The notes beneath the pieces were generated by a model that was given only the letters and a program-made list of their open reading frames with translations, was not told where the DNA came from and ran no database searches. 64,000 nt of DNA from Neisseria macacae ATCC 33926 (GTDB lineage: Bacteria; Pseudomonadota; Gammaproteobacteria; Burkholderiales; Neisseriaceae), in NCBI RefSeq assembly GCF_022749495.1, contig NZ_CP094241.1:2294001-2358000 (forward strand). The letters run 5' to 3'. Shown here piece by piece: positions 24,710 to 33,324 of this stretch (its first letter is position 1; every line of letters begins with the position of its first letter). Position numbers and translations under genes: made by a program.

Positions 24710-25510
24710 TTATTCTTTTTTACCGGCAAGTCCGATGTCTTTTTCTTTATCGCCGACTTTCACTTGCGCTTTACCGGCAATCTCTTCGGCTTTGCTGCCG
24801 AAAATGTTCAAACGGTAGCTGCCTTTGTCTTCATTATTGAGCGTCGCGCGTCCGTTGATTGCCGAACCCGCACCTGCTGCGGCAATGTTGGCGGCAGCCA
24901 AATCGACATTGTAATCAGGTGCCATGCCGCTGATTTTGCCCTGACCTTGTTTTTTCTCGAAATCAATGGTGTACGTCAGGCGGCCGCTATTATCGTCGCC
25001 GTTAAACGCGATACCGCGGTAGGTATAGCGGCCCAGTTGCGGCAGGTCTTTAAAGGCAATTTCCTTACCTTGCACTTCGCCGACTTTAAATTCATACGCC
25101 TGCAAGTCTTTCAGCTTGTTGCCGTCGGCAGGATCGGCTTTCTGCTTGATATATTTGGCAGCGACAGCCGAATTGTCTTGTTTGTAAACCATAAAGTCGC
25201 CGCGTTCTAAATCGATGACCTGTCCGTTGACGTTGATTTTGCCGACGTAGTCATAATAGGAAATCTTGTCGCGCTTCAGAAAGGCGGTGTCCAAATTATC
25301 GCCTTTTTTAAGCGTTTGCACCTTATTGTTGGCACTCAGCTGCATCGTGCCGTTTTCGGGAACGCTCTCGAAAACGGTAATGTATTTCACGCCCTTAGCC
25401 TTAGGATCAAAGCCTTTGCCTATCGCATCGGACAGCGCGGAAGAGGAGCTGCCGCAGGCGGCAAGCGTAGAAACCAAAGATGCGGCAAGAACCAAGCGGA
25501 CGGCTTTCAT
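24710..25510 (-). CDS. Factor H binding protein-like surface lipoprotein
   Basis: 266 residues. Lipoprotein signal MKAVRLVLAASLVSTLAAC (lipobox LAAC, Cys19) then a Ser/Gly tether. The rest aligns by eye, end to end, with meningococcal fHbp: KGDNLDTAFLKRDKISYYDY, VDLE-like QVIDLERGDFMVYKQDNSAV, FKDLPQLGRYTYRGIAF, GRLTYTIDFEKKQGQGKI, NVDLAAANIA and GSYRLNIFGSKAEEIAG, with a closing DIGLAGKKE. These correspond to the N-terminal and lipocalin-like C-terminal barrels. Whether it binds human factor H cannot be read from sequence; identity looks moderate. Monocistronic with AAAGGAAAACC before ATG. Confidence 0.88.
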   Translation of the reverse strand: MKAVRLVLAASLVSTLAACGSSSSALSDAIGKGFDPKAKGVKYITVFESVPENGTMQLSANNKVQTLKKGDNLDTAFLKRDKISYYDYVGKINVNGQVIDLERGDFMVYKQDNSAVAAKYIKQKADPADGNKLKDLQAYEFKVGEVQGKEIAFKDLPQLGRYTYRGIAFNGDDNSGRLTYTIDFEKKQGQGKISGMAPDYNVDLAAANIAAAGAGSAINGRATLNNEDKGSYRLNIFGSKAEEIAGKAQVKVGDKEKDIGLAGKKE

Positions 25511-25735
25511 GGTTTTCCTTTCGTTTGAAGTTGTTTGATAACATATTCATATTATCGCACCAGCCCTCAATGACGTATGATTTAAATCAATATTCATCAT
25601 TCCTATTCCGCCGCTTTGCCAGCCTTTGCAGTTTATACCGTCGTCTTTTCATTTTTGTGAAACCGTTTCACAGCCCCGCCCGATTGCCAAACAACCCGAT
25701 ACCATGCTGCTTCCGCCATCTGCCTCTACCGTTGA

Positions 25736-25803
25736 GGTCGTCTGAAAGCCCGCTGCACTCGTTTTAGCGAAACTCACTTTGTTCGTTTTCAGACGACCTT
25801 TTT
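25736..25803. terminator. DUS inverted pair upstream of dnaE
   Basis: AGGTCGTCTGAAA and CGTTTTCAGACGACCTTTTT separated by about 35 nt. No plus-strand gene precedes it, so it probably acts as an uptake site or insulator. The rest of 25511-25849 shows only a TACAAT -10-like hexamer at 25815. Confidence 0.6.
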
Positions 25804-25849
25804 CCAACCCTGCTACAATACGCCTTTTATTGTTCACGCCGATTTTGCC

Positions 25850-28800
25850 ATGACCGAGCCGACCTACATCCCGCTGCGCCTGCATACCGAGTTCTCAATT
25901 ACCGACGGTATGGTGCGGATTAAAAAACTGATTGCCAAAGCGCAGGAATACGGTTTGCCTGCTTTGGGCATCAGCGATTTGATGAACGAATTCGGTTTGG
26001 TGAAATTTTATAAAGCCTGCCGCAGCGCGGGGATTAAGCCTGTCGGGGCGGCGGACGTGTGGATAGGCAATCCGAATGCGCCCGACAAGCCGTTCCGCGC
26101 CATGCTGATTATCCGCAACGATGCGGGCTATCTGCGCTTGAGCGAACTTTTGACGGCGGCTTATGTCGGCAAAGACCGCAATGTCCATCATGCGGAACTC
26201 AATCCCGAATGGCTGGAAAACGGCGATAACAGCGGCTTGATTTGTTTGAGCGGCGCGCATTACGGCGAAGTGGGCGTGAATCTGTTGAACAGCAATGAAG
26301 ACGCGGCGCGTGCGGCGGCGTTGAAGTATGCGGCGTGGTTTCCCGATGCGTTTTACCTGGAGCTGCAACGCCTGCCCGAACGCCCCGAATGGGAGGCTTG
26401 CGTTTCGGGCAGCGTGAAGTTGGCGGAGGAATTGGGTTTGCCGGTGGTGGCGACGCATCCGACGCAGTTTATGAGCCGCGACGATTTCAACGCACACGAG
26501 GCGCGGGTGTGTATCGCGGGCGGCTGGGTGCTGACGGACAAGAAACGTCCGCGCGATTTTACGCCGAGCCAGTTTTTCATTCCGCCGGAAACGATGCTGG
26601 AGCGTTTCGCCGATTTGCCCGAAGCCTTGGAAAACACGGTGGAAATTGCCAAACGCTGCAATATCCATATCACGCTGGGCAAAAACTTCCTGCCCCTGTT
26701 CCCGACGCCCGACGGCTTGTCGCTCGACGATTATCTGGTGAAGCTGTCCAACGAGGGTTTGCAGGAACGCATGGTTCAGCTTTATCCCGACGAGGCGGAA
26801 CGGGCGGCGAAAATGCCGGAATATCAGGAGCGGCTGGATTTTGAGTTGAACATCATCATCCAGATGAAATTCCCCGGCTATTTCCTTATCGTACAAGACT
26901 TTATCAACTGGGCAAAAACGCACGGCTGTCCGGTCGGGCCGGGACGCGGTTCGGGCGCGGGTTCGCTGGTGGCGTATTCGCTGAAGATTACCGACCTTGA
27001 CCCGCTGAAATACGCGCTGCTGTTCGAACGTTTCTTAAACCCCGAACGCGTCTCCATGCCCGACTTCGACGTGGACTTTTGTCAAAGCAACCGCGGCCGC
27101 GTGATTGAGTATGTGCGTGACAAATACGGCGCAGAGGCGGTGAGCCAGATTGTGACTTTCGGCACGATGTCGTCCAAAGCGGTGATACGCGACGTGGGGC
27201 GCGTGCTGGAACTGCCGTTTACCCTATGCGACAAACTGTCGAAGCTGATTCCGCTGGAAGCCAACAAACCTTTGGGTTTGGACGATGCGATGAAGGCGGA
27301 GCCGCAGATTCAGGAATTGATCGAGGCGGAAGAAGCAGACGAACTGATTACGCTGGCAAAAAAGCTGGAAGACCTGACGCGCGGTCTGGGTATGCACGCG
27401 GGCGGCGTGTTGATCGCGCCGGGCAAGATTTCCGATTACAGCCCTGTGTATCAGGCAGACGAATCCGCCTCCCCCGTATCCATGTACGACAAGGGCGACG
27501 TGGAAGACGTGGGTTTGGTGAAGTTCGACTTTTTGGGCCTGCGCAACCTGACCATTATCGAAATGGCGCAGAACAACATCAAAAACACCACCGGCGATAT
27601 TGTCGATGTCGGCAAAATCCCGCTCGACGACCAAGCCGCCTACAAAATCTTCCGCGACGCGAACACCACCGCCGTATTCCAGTTCGAGTCGACCGGCATG
27701 AAAAAAATGCTGAAAACGGCGCACACCACCAAGTTTGAAGAACTCATCGCCTTCGTATCGCTCTACCGACCCGGCCCGATGGACAATATTCCCGACTTCG
27801 TCGCGCGCATGAAAGGGCAGGAATTCCAATACATCCACCCGCTGCTTGAAGGCATCCTCGCGCCGACCTACGGGATTATGGTGTATCAGGAACAAGTGAT
27901 GCAGGCGGCGCAGATTATCGGCGGCTACTCGCTCGGCGGCGCGGACCTGCTGCGCCGCGCCATGGGTAAGAAAAAGCCCGAAGAAATGGTGAAACACCGC
28001 GAAATCTTCGCCGAAGGCGCGGCAAAACAAGGCATTTCGCGCGAAAAATCCGACGAAATCTTCAACTACATGGAAAAATTCGCCGGCTACGGTTTCAACA
28101 AATCCCACGCCGCCGCCTACGCCCTGATTTCCTATCAGACCGCATGGCTCAAAGCCCATTATCCCGCCGAATTTATGGCGGCAACCATGTCGTCTGAATT
28201 GGACAACACCGACCAGCTCAAGCATTTCTACGACGACTGCCGCGCCAACGGCATCGAGTTCCTGCCGCCCGACATCAACGAATCCGACTACCGCTTCACG
28301 CCGTATCCGAACATGAAAATCCGCTACGCACTCGGCGCGATTAAAGGCACGGGCGAAGCCGCCGTCGAATCCATCATCGCCGCGCGGCAAAGCGGCGGCA
28401 AATTTACCGGCCTGTTGGACTTCTGCGAGCGCGTCGGCAAAGAACACATGAACCGCCGCACCCTCGAAGCCCTGATACGCGGCGGCGCGTTCGACAGCAT
28501 CGAACCCAACCGCGCCATGCTCTTGGCAAACATCGACCTCGCCATGAACAACGCCGACCAAAAAGCCGCCAACGCCAATCAGGGTGGGCTGTTTGACATG
28601 ATGGAAGACGCCATCGAACCGGTGCAGCTCATCGATGCGCCCATGTGGAGCGAATCGGAAAAACTCGCCGAAGAAAAAACCGTCATCGGCTTTTACCTGT
28701 CCGGCCACCCGTTCGGCCCGTATGCCCAAGAAGTCCGCCAAATCGCCCCGACCAAATTAGGTCGTCTGAAACCGCAAGACAGCGTGCGCCTCGCCGGATT

Positions 28801-29284
28801 CGTTACCGCCGTGCGCACCATGATGGGCAAGCGCGGCAAAATCGCCTTCGTCAGCCTCGAAGATTTGAGCGGGCAGATTGAAATCATGGTCAGCGGCCAG
28901 ACGCTGGAAAACTGCGCCGACTACCTCAAGTCCGACCAAGTGCTGATTATCGAATCCAAAGTCAGCCGCGATGATTACGGCGGCGGCGACGGGCTGCGCA
29001 TCATGGCAAACCAAGTCATGACCCTGCAAATGGCGCGCGAACGTTACGCCCGCAGCCTCAGTCTCGCCCTCGCCCCCGGCCACGACATCGAACGCCTCGC
29101 CGCTATCCTCACCGCCCACCGCCTACCCGACACGCCGCACATCCCGCTGCAACTGTCGTACAGCAACGACAAAGCGTCGGGCAAGTTTCAAGTGCCGCCG
29201 AAATGGATGGTGACACCCAGCTCTGCGTTATTCGACGAACTGGAAAAACTGCTCGGCAGCAGGGCGGTGCGCGTGAATTGGTAA
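25850..29284 (+). CDS. dnaE: DNA polymerase III alpha subunit
   Basis: 1144 residues. Replicative polymerase catalytic subunit. N-terminal PHP domain (YIPLRLHTEFSITDGM onward), palm with catalytic PDFDVDFCQSNRG near 403 and GMHAGGVLIAPG near 515, fingers region YQEQVMQAAQIIGGYSLGGA near 683, tandem HhH and a C-terminal OB fold (VRLAGFVTAVRTMMGKRGKI near 981). Length matches E. coli DnaE (1160). A codon-embedded DUS (LGRLKPQ, near 28759) is visible. Single gene. Confidence 0.98.
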   Translation: MTEPTYIPLRLHTEFSITDGMVRIKKLIAKAQEYGLPALGISDLMNEFGLVKFYKACRSAGIKPVGAADVWIGNPNAPDKPFRAMLIIRNDAGYLRLSELLTAAYVGKDRNVHHAELNPEWLENGDNSGLICLSGAHYGEVGVNLLNSNEDAARAAALKYAAWFPDAFYLELQRLPERPEWEACVSGSVKLAEELGLPVVATHPTQFMSRDDFNAHEARVCIAGGWVLTDKKRPRDFTPSQFFIPPETMLERFADLPEALENTVEIAKRCNIHITLGKNFLPLFPTPDGLSLDDYLVKLSNEGLQERMVQLYPDEAERAAKMPEYQERLDFELNIIIQMKFPGYFLIVQDFINWAKTHGCPVGPGRGSGAGSLVAYSLKITDLDPLKYALLFERFLNPERVSMPDFDVDFCQSNRGRVIEYVRDKYGAEAVSQIVTFGTMSSKAVIRDVGRVLELPFTLCDKLSKLIPLEANKPLGLDDAMKAEPQIQELIEAEEADELITLAKKLEDLTRGLGMHAGGVLIAPGKISDYSPVYQADESASPVSMYDKGDVEDVGLVKFDFLGLRNLTIIEMAQNNIKNTTGDIVDVGKIPLDDQAAYKIFRDANTTAVFQFESTGMKKMLKTAHTTKFEELIAFVSLYRPGPMDNIPDFVARMKGQEFQYIHPLLEGILAPTYGIMVYQEQVMQAAQIIGGYSLGGADLLRRAMGKKKPEEMVKHREIFAEGAAKQGISREKSDEIFNYMEKFAGYGFNKSHAAAYALISYQTAWLKAHYPAEFMAATMSSELDNTDQLKHFYDDCRANGIEFLPPDINESDYRFTPYPNMKIRYALGAIKGTGEAAVESIIAARQSGGKFTGLLDFCERVGKEHMNRRTLEALIRGGAFDSIEPNRAMLLANIDLAMNNADQKAANANQGGLFDMMEDAIEPVQLIDAPMWSESEKLAEEKTVIGFYLSGHPFGPYAQEVRQIAPTKLGRLKPQDSVRLAGFVTAVRTMMGKRGKIAFVSLEDLSGQIEIMVSGQTLENCADYLKSDQVLIIESKVSRDDYGGGDGLRIMANQVMTLQMARERYARSLSLALAPGHDIERLAAILTAHRLPDTPHIPLQLSYSNDKASGKFQVPPKWMVTPSSALFDELEKLLGSRAVRVNW

Positions 29285-29423
29285 GGCGCAGGGGTCGTCT
29301 GAAACAGCGACGAAAAGCTGCTGTTTAAACTGCATCGCCATTAAAATACAAAGCTGTACCTTTATTTTCAGACGACGTTTGATAAACCATTCAAAGACGT
29401 CGTCTGAAAACGCAAAACAACAC

Positions 29424-29530
29424 TATAGTGGATTAACTTTAAACCAGTACGGCGTTGCCTCACCTTGCCGTACTATCTGTACTGTCTGCGGCTTCGTCGC
29501 CTTGTCCTGATTTAAATTTAATCCACTATA
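29424..29530. repeat. CREE, 107-bp short form
   Basis: Ends TATAGTGGATTAA and TTAATCCACTATA. Identical in layout to the 157-bp copies but lacking the internal 50 bp (AGCTCAAAGAGAACGATTCT region through CGGTTCC), the classic short CREE. It sits 35 bp before the next gene. DUS copies, two of them with the ACGTCGTCTGAA variant, lie between dnaE and this element. Confidence 0.93.
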
Positions 29531-29565
29531 CATTACAACTAAATCATCACTCACCACACCATATC

Positions 29566-30111
29566 ATGAACACATACTCCGAAGAACCCGACGGCTTCAT
29601 CCTGTATGACGAAAGGCCCGATCCCTTCGACAACCGCCGCGCCAGCCGTACGCGCTTTGCGGCAGTAAACCTGCCCATTTTGCTGGGCATCAGCGCAGTG
29701 TCCGCACTATTGCTGTGGATTACCCAATCATGCTTGGGTCAATGCGGCATCAACCGGCAGGTCGGCGGCGCAGTGCATGTCTTTGCCATCGCCCTTTACG
29801 GTCTGCTGCACTATCAAAGCACTTGGCTGGAAAAACGCTGCAATGATGCAGGAAAGGGACATTATCCGGCGATATGGATGTTCAGAATCAGCCTCGTACT
29901 TGCCGCCATCAGCCTGATATTGCCGGTATTTACATTGCCTATGGTCGCAGGCGGACTGCTTCAATTCGTCTACGGCATGATATTGCCGTCCAACCCGCTG
30001 CCCAATCTGATGGGCTACCCCAAAGCCAACTCGACAGCCCTGCAAATCTGCGCGCTCTTAGCGTGTATCACGGCAGTGTTGATGGCTGTCGGATTGTTGC
30101 ATTGGTTTTAA
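29566..30111 (+). CDS. Four-helix membrane protein of unknown function
   Basis: 181 residues. A polar N terminus (MNTYSEEPDGFILYDERPDP) is followed by about four hydrophobic segments (near 35-55, 68-85, 104-135, 158-180). A longer frame upstream would run into the CREE, so the internal ATG is preferred although its ribosome site is weak. No family recognised; inner membrane. Confidence 0.7.
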   Translation: MNTYSEEPDGFILYDERPDPFDNRRASRTRFAAVNLPILLGISAVSALLLWITQSCLGQCGINRQVGGAVHVFAIALYGLLHYQSTWLEKRCNDAGKGHYPAIWMFRISLVLAAISLILPVFTLPMVAGGLLQFVYGMILPSNPLPNLMGYPKANSTALQICALLACITAVLMAVGLLHWF

Positions 30112-30128
30112 GTATTTCCCAATAAAGC

Positions 30129-30175
30129 AAAGGTCGTCTGAAAACCTTATCGAGAAGGTTTCAGACGACCTTTTT
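30129..30175. terminator. Bidirectional DUS-pair terminator
   Basis: AAGGTCGTCTGAAAACCTT and AAGGTTTCAGACGACCTTTTT between convergent genes. Confidence 0.88.
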
Positions 30176-30220
30176 CAGTATGGCGGGCTCTAATCCGTCC
30201 AACCGCCCACCCCTACTTTC

Positions 30221-30931
30221 CTAACCCGCGTGCAACACAAATATCGTCGGGCGTTTTTTCAAATTCGGCAGCGTTTTTGATTTCCGCCAAGCGGCAACGG
30301 TTTGGCTGATGATTTCCTGCGTCGGTAAAGTCAGGTCGGTTGCGGTGCAGAGGCGGGTTTCAGGGTGCAGCGTTTCCAGCGCGTCGGCGAGCAACGCGTC
30401 ATTGCGGTAAGGCGTTTCGATGAAAAGCTGGGTTTCGTTTTGCTGACGCGAACGCTGTTCCAAGCTCTTCAAAGCGGCGATACGCTCGCTTTTCTCGGAC
30501 GGCAGATAGCCTTTAAACGCGAAATTCTGCCCGTTCGCCCCTGACGCCATCAATGCCAGCAACAGGCTGGACGGGCCGACCAGCGGACGGACTTCATAGC
30601 CGTGTCGGTGCGCCAATGCCACCAGATTCGCGCCGGGATCGGCAACCGCGGGACAACCTGCTTCGCTGAGGATGCCCATGCTGCGCCCTTCCTGCAAAGG
30701 TTTCAGAAGCTCGGGCAGGGTTTTCAAGTCGGTGTGTTCGTTGAGGGTTTGCAGGTTCAGCTCGCGGATGGGCGTCGTGATGCCCAAATGTTTCAAATGG
30801 GCGCGGGCGGTTTTCTCGGCTTCGACGACGAAATCGGTCAAGCCGGTAATCTGCGCCTGTTCGTGCGACAGCAGGCAGGGCGTATCGGGTGCGCCCAAAG
30901 GGGTGGGAATTAGGTAAAGAATCGGGGACAT
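30221..30931 (-). CDS. SAM-dependent methyltransferase, tetrapyrrole-methylase fold (RsmI-like)
   Basis: 236 residues from MSPILYLIPTPLGAPDTPCL. It has the RsmI/tetrapyrrole methylase pattern: start strand with PTPLG, FVVEAEKTARAHLKHLG near 36, the glycine/acidic SEAGCPAVADPGANLV near 88 and VGPSSLLLALMASG near 125. It is about 50 residues shorter than true RsmI, so it is probably the widespread RsmI paralogue; target unknown. AGGAAATCCATC precedes the preferred ATG; a longer frame starts upstream in a DUS. Downstream of yceF on the same strand. Confidence 0.85.
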   Translation of the reverse strand: MSPILYLIPTPLGAPDTPCLLSHEQAQITGLTDFVVEAEKTARAHLKHLGITTPIRELNLQTLNEHTDLKTLPELLKPLQEGRSMGILSEAGCPAVADPGANLVALAHRHGYEVRPLVGPSSLLLALMASGANGQNFAFKGYLPSEKSERIAALKSLEQRSRQQNETQLFIETPYRNDALLADALETLHPETRLCTATDLTLPTQEIISQTVAAWRKSKTLPNLKKRPTIFVLHAG

Positions 30932-30950
30932 GATGGATTTCCTATACGGA

Positions 30951-30991
30951 AGGTCGTCTGAAACCGTCAAACGGCTGTTTTCAGACGACCT
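30951..30991. terminator. DUS inverted pair between yceF and the methyltransferase gene
   Basis: AGGTCGTCTGAAAC and GTTTTCAGACGACCT; the right arm overlaps the yceF stop codon. No T run on the minus strand, so readthrough is likely. Confidence 0.55.
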
Positions 30992-31580
30992 AAATGATTT
31001 CTACGCCTTCGTTTTTTAAAAACTCGACCAGTTTGAAGATGGGCAAACCGATAAGCGCGTTCGGGTCGCTGCTGTCTATTCGCTCCAGCAACGCCGCGCC
31101 CAAGCCCTCGCTCTTCGCCGCACCCGCGCAGTAAACCGCGTCCGGCTCGCGCGCCAGATAACGCTCAATCTGCCCATCTGTCAGCGCACGCATCACAACC
31201 GACGTGTTATCGACATGGCGCTGAATGCGTCCCGAAGCAGTATTCAAAAGCACGATTGCGCTGTAAAATTCAATCTTTCTGCCGCTTAAATCCCGAAGCA
31301 TTTGTTGTGCATTTGCGACGTTCATCGGTTTGCCCAACTGGCGGTCATTGCACCACGCCACTTGGTCCGCGCCGATCACCAACGCGGCAGGAAATCGAGC
31401 CGCCAGCGAACGCGCCTTCCCTTCCGCCAAACGCAAGGCAGTATCCGCCGCGTTTTCACCCGCAGCAGGCGTTTCGTCGAAATCAGGCGCGGCAGTTTGA
31501 AAATTAACGCCCAAACGTTCGAGCTGCGCGCGGCGGAACACCGAACCCGAACCCAATATCAAAGGCAGTTTTGCACTCAT
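30990..31580 (-). CDS. yceF: Maf-family nucleotide pyrophosphatase, YceF type
   Basis: 196 residues. LILGSGSVFRRAQLERLGV at the start, DFDETPA near 33, IGADQVAWCNDRQLGKP near 69, YCAGAAKSEGLG near 150 and DPNALIGLP near 173 are Maf motifs; the CAG and absence of the aromatic dTTP/UTP signature match YceF, which hydrolyses 7-methyl-GTP. It is divergent from yceD-rpmF exactly as in E. coli, which supports the assignment. Cytoplasmic house-cleaning enzyme. Confidence 0.93.
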   Translation of the reverse strand: MSAKLPLILGSGSVFRRAQLERLGVNFQTAAPDFDETPAAGENAADTALRLAEGKARSLAARFPAALVIGADQVAWCNDRQLGKPMNVANAQQMLRDLSGRKIEFYSAIVLLNTASGRIQRHVDNTSVVMRALTDGQIERYLAREPDAVYCAGAAKSEGLGAALLERIDSSDPNALIGLPIFKLVEFLKNEGVEII

Positions 31581-31634
31581 ATTTTGCTTAAAAATATTGA
31601 CGTTAGACTGTCGAAATTATATCATACCCCGTTT

Positions 31635-32135
31635 ATGTCAGACCCTAATTTGATTGACCCAGAAGTTTTCGCCTCCGAAAAGCAGACCCTGCAAGGCAGC
31701 TTCCTGCTTGAGGAATTGGACGAACGAGTCCGTTCGCACGATTATCCGGCCGACAAACAGACCAAAGTGTCGTTTACGCTGAGCGGCGGACGCGACCGAC
31801 TGCAGCGTTTGTTTCTCGATTTGAACGTCAAAGCCGATATGCCGCTGATTTGCCAGCGATGTATCCGCCCCATGCCGTTTACGCTCGACGAAACCAGCCG
31901 TATTGTTTTGTTCGCCAACGAAGAGGACTTGGATGAAGCAATGCTTGCTGACGAAGAGTTGGAAGGCATGCCGATTGAGAAAGAACTCGACGTACGCGGG
32001 TTGGTGGAAGACCAAATCCTAATGTCGCTCCCCTTCTCCCCGCGCCACGAAAACTGCGACAATGCCGCGCTGGAACAAGTCAATCAGGACAAACCCAACC
32101 CTTTTGCTGTTTTAGCAGGTTTGAAAAGCAGTTAA
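31635..32135 (+). CDS. yceD: YceD / DUF177 rRNA accumulation protein
   Basis: 166 residues. The DUF177 core LICQRCIRPMPFTLDETSRI near 75 and the C-terminal PFSPRHENCDN and NPFAVLAGLK are present. YceD is needed for normal 23S rRNA accumulation and nearly always precedes rpmF, as here (34-bp gap). The ATG at 31635 is chosen because an upstream open frame lies antisense to yceF. Confidence 0.92.
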   Translation: MSDPNLIDPEVFASEKQTLQGSFLLEELDERVRSHDYPADKQTKVSFTLSGGRDRLQRLFLDLNVKADMPLICQRCIRPMPFTLDETSRIVLFANEEDLDEAMLADEELEGMPIEKELDVRGLVEDQILMSLPFSPRHENCDNAALEQVNQDKPNPFAVLAGLKSS

Positions 32136-32169
32136 TCAGGACACAGTTTTATTTATCTAGGAGCTTGAA

Positions 32170-32349
32170 ATGGCCGTTCAACAAAACAAAAAATCCCCTT
32201 CCAAACGCGGTATGCACCGCTCTCACGACGCTTTGACCGCGCCTTCTCTGTCTGTTGACAGCGTAACTGGCGAAGTACACCGCCCGCACCACATTTCCCC
32301 CAACGGTATGTACCGCGGCCGTAAAGTAGTGAAAGCCAAAGGCGAATAA
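32170..32349 (+). CDS. rpmF: 50S ribosomal protein L32
   Basis: 59 residues, MAVQQNKKSPSKRGMHRSHD at the start, exactly the bL32 pattern; the Cys zinc ribbon is absent, as in many proteobacterial forms. Follows AGGAGCTTGAA. Co-transcribed with yceD, ended by a hairpin terminator, so plsX is not in the same primary unit although the order yceD-rpmF-(prt)-plsX is conserved. Confidence 0.97.
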   Translation: MAVQQNKKSPSKRGMHRSHDALTAPSLSVDSVTGEVHRPHHISPNGMYRGRKVVKAKGE

Positions 32350-32367
32350 TCTTATTCGACTGACTGA

Positions 32368-32404
32368 AAAAGCCAGAATATTGCCATGCAATGCTGGCTT
32401 TTTT
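32368..32404 (+). terminator. Intrinsic terminator of yceD-rpmF
   Basis: AAAAGCCAG and CTGGCTTTT with an inner ATTGC/GCAAT stem, followed by T run. Confidence 0.88.
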
Positions 32405-32508
32405 ACATTACATCCGAACTGCCCGACTCCATGCCTGCCCATACTTCAAAATGCGGCACAAAATCCTTGCAGTTCAAACTGATACACCCCATTGAATCGG
32501 GAATCGCC

Positions 32509-33036
32509 ATGAAACAGAAAATCTGGTACACCTACGACGACATCCACCGCGTGATCAAGGCGTTGGCGGAAAAAATCCAAAACTCCGGCGTCAAATACGA
32601 TGCCATGATCGCTATCGGCGGCGGCGGCTTCATCCCCGCCCGTATGCTGCGCTGCTTTTTGGAAATCCCGATTTACGCCGTAACCACCGCCTATTACGAC
32701 AGCGACAACGAAGGTCAGGTAACGGAAGAAGTCAAAAAAGTCCAATGGCTCGACCCCGTGCCTGACGCGTTGAAAGGCAAGAATGTGCTCGTAGTCGATG
32801 AAGTCGACGACAGCCGCGTGACCATGGAATTCTGCCTGACCGAGTTGCAAAAAGAAGATTTCGGCACCATCGGTGTTGCCGTCCTGCACGAAAAAATCAA
32901 AGCCAAAGTCGGCAAAATCCCCGAAGGCATCCCCTACTTCAGCGGCCTGACCGTAGAAGACTGGTGGATCAACTACCCTTGGGACGCACTCGACATCGAC
33001 GAACACAACCGCCTTGCCGCCGAAGGCAAAAAATAA
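32509..33036 (+). CDS. Type I phosphoribosyltransferase (purine salvage-like)
   Basis: 175 residues, cytoplasmic. The PRPP-binding loop reads KNVLVVDEVDDSRVTMEF near 92 (two acidic residues then D-S-R in place of the usual D-T-G). MIAIGGGGFIPARML near 33 is the PP-loop region. Similar proteins are annotated as hypoxanthine or xanthine phosphoribosyltransferases; the base is not certain. ATG at 32509 fits family length; an earlier frame extension is in the rpmF terminator. Confidence 0.85.
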   Translation: MKQKIWYTYDDIHRVIKALAEKIQNSGVKYDAMIAIGGGGFIPARMLRCFLEIPIYAVTTAYYDSDNEGQVTEEVKKVQWLDPVPDALKGKNVLVVDEVDDSRVTMEFCLTELQKEDFGTIGVAVLHEKIKAKVGKIPEGIPYFSGLTVEDWWINYPWDALDIDEHNRLAAEGKK

Positions 33037-33199
33037 GCCCGCGACGGAGAAGTCCGCCTTCTCCCGAAACGGCAAAAGCAAAATCCGTAGAACACCGACA
33101 AAACGAGATTTTGCCTCTTTTCAGCGCATCTTCATAAAACGCATTAGAATGTGGAACGCAACCCTTCAATCCGAAGCCCCCGACCACACATACACCCCT

Positions 33200-33247
33200 T
33201 TTCAGACGACCCCGTACCGCGTATCGCAAAAAGGTCGTCTGAAACCG
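33200..33247. repeat. DUS inverted pair upstream of plsX
   Basis: TTTTCAGACGACC and AGGTCGTCTGAAA, outward-facing, in the otherwise featureless 288 bp between the phosphoribosyltransferase gene and plsX. Confidence 0.7.
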
Positions 33248-33324
33248 ACTGTGAAGCCGAACAAACCCACAGAGGCAGCCGACACCGCCCCTCTTCCGCT
33301 TCACAGCACAAACCGGAGAACAAC

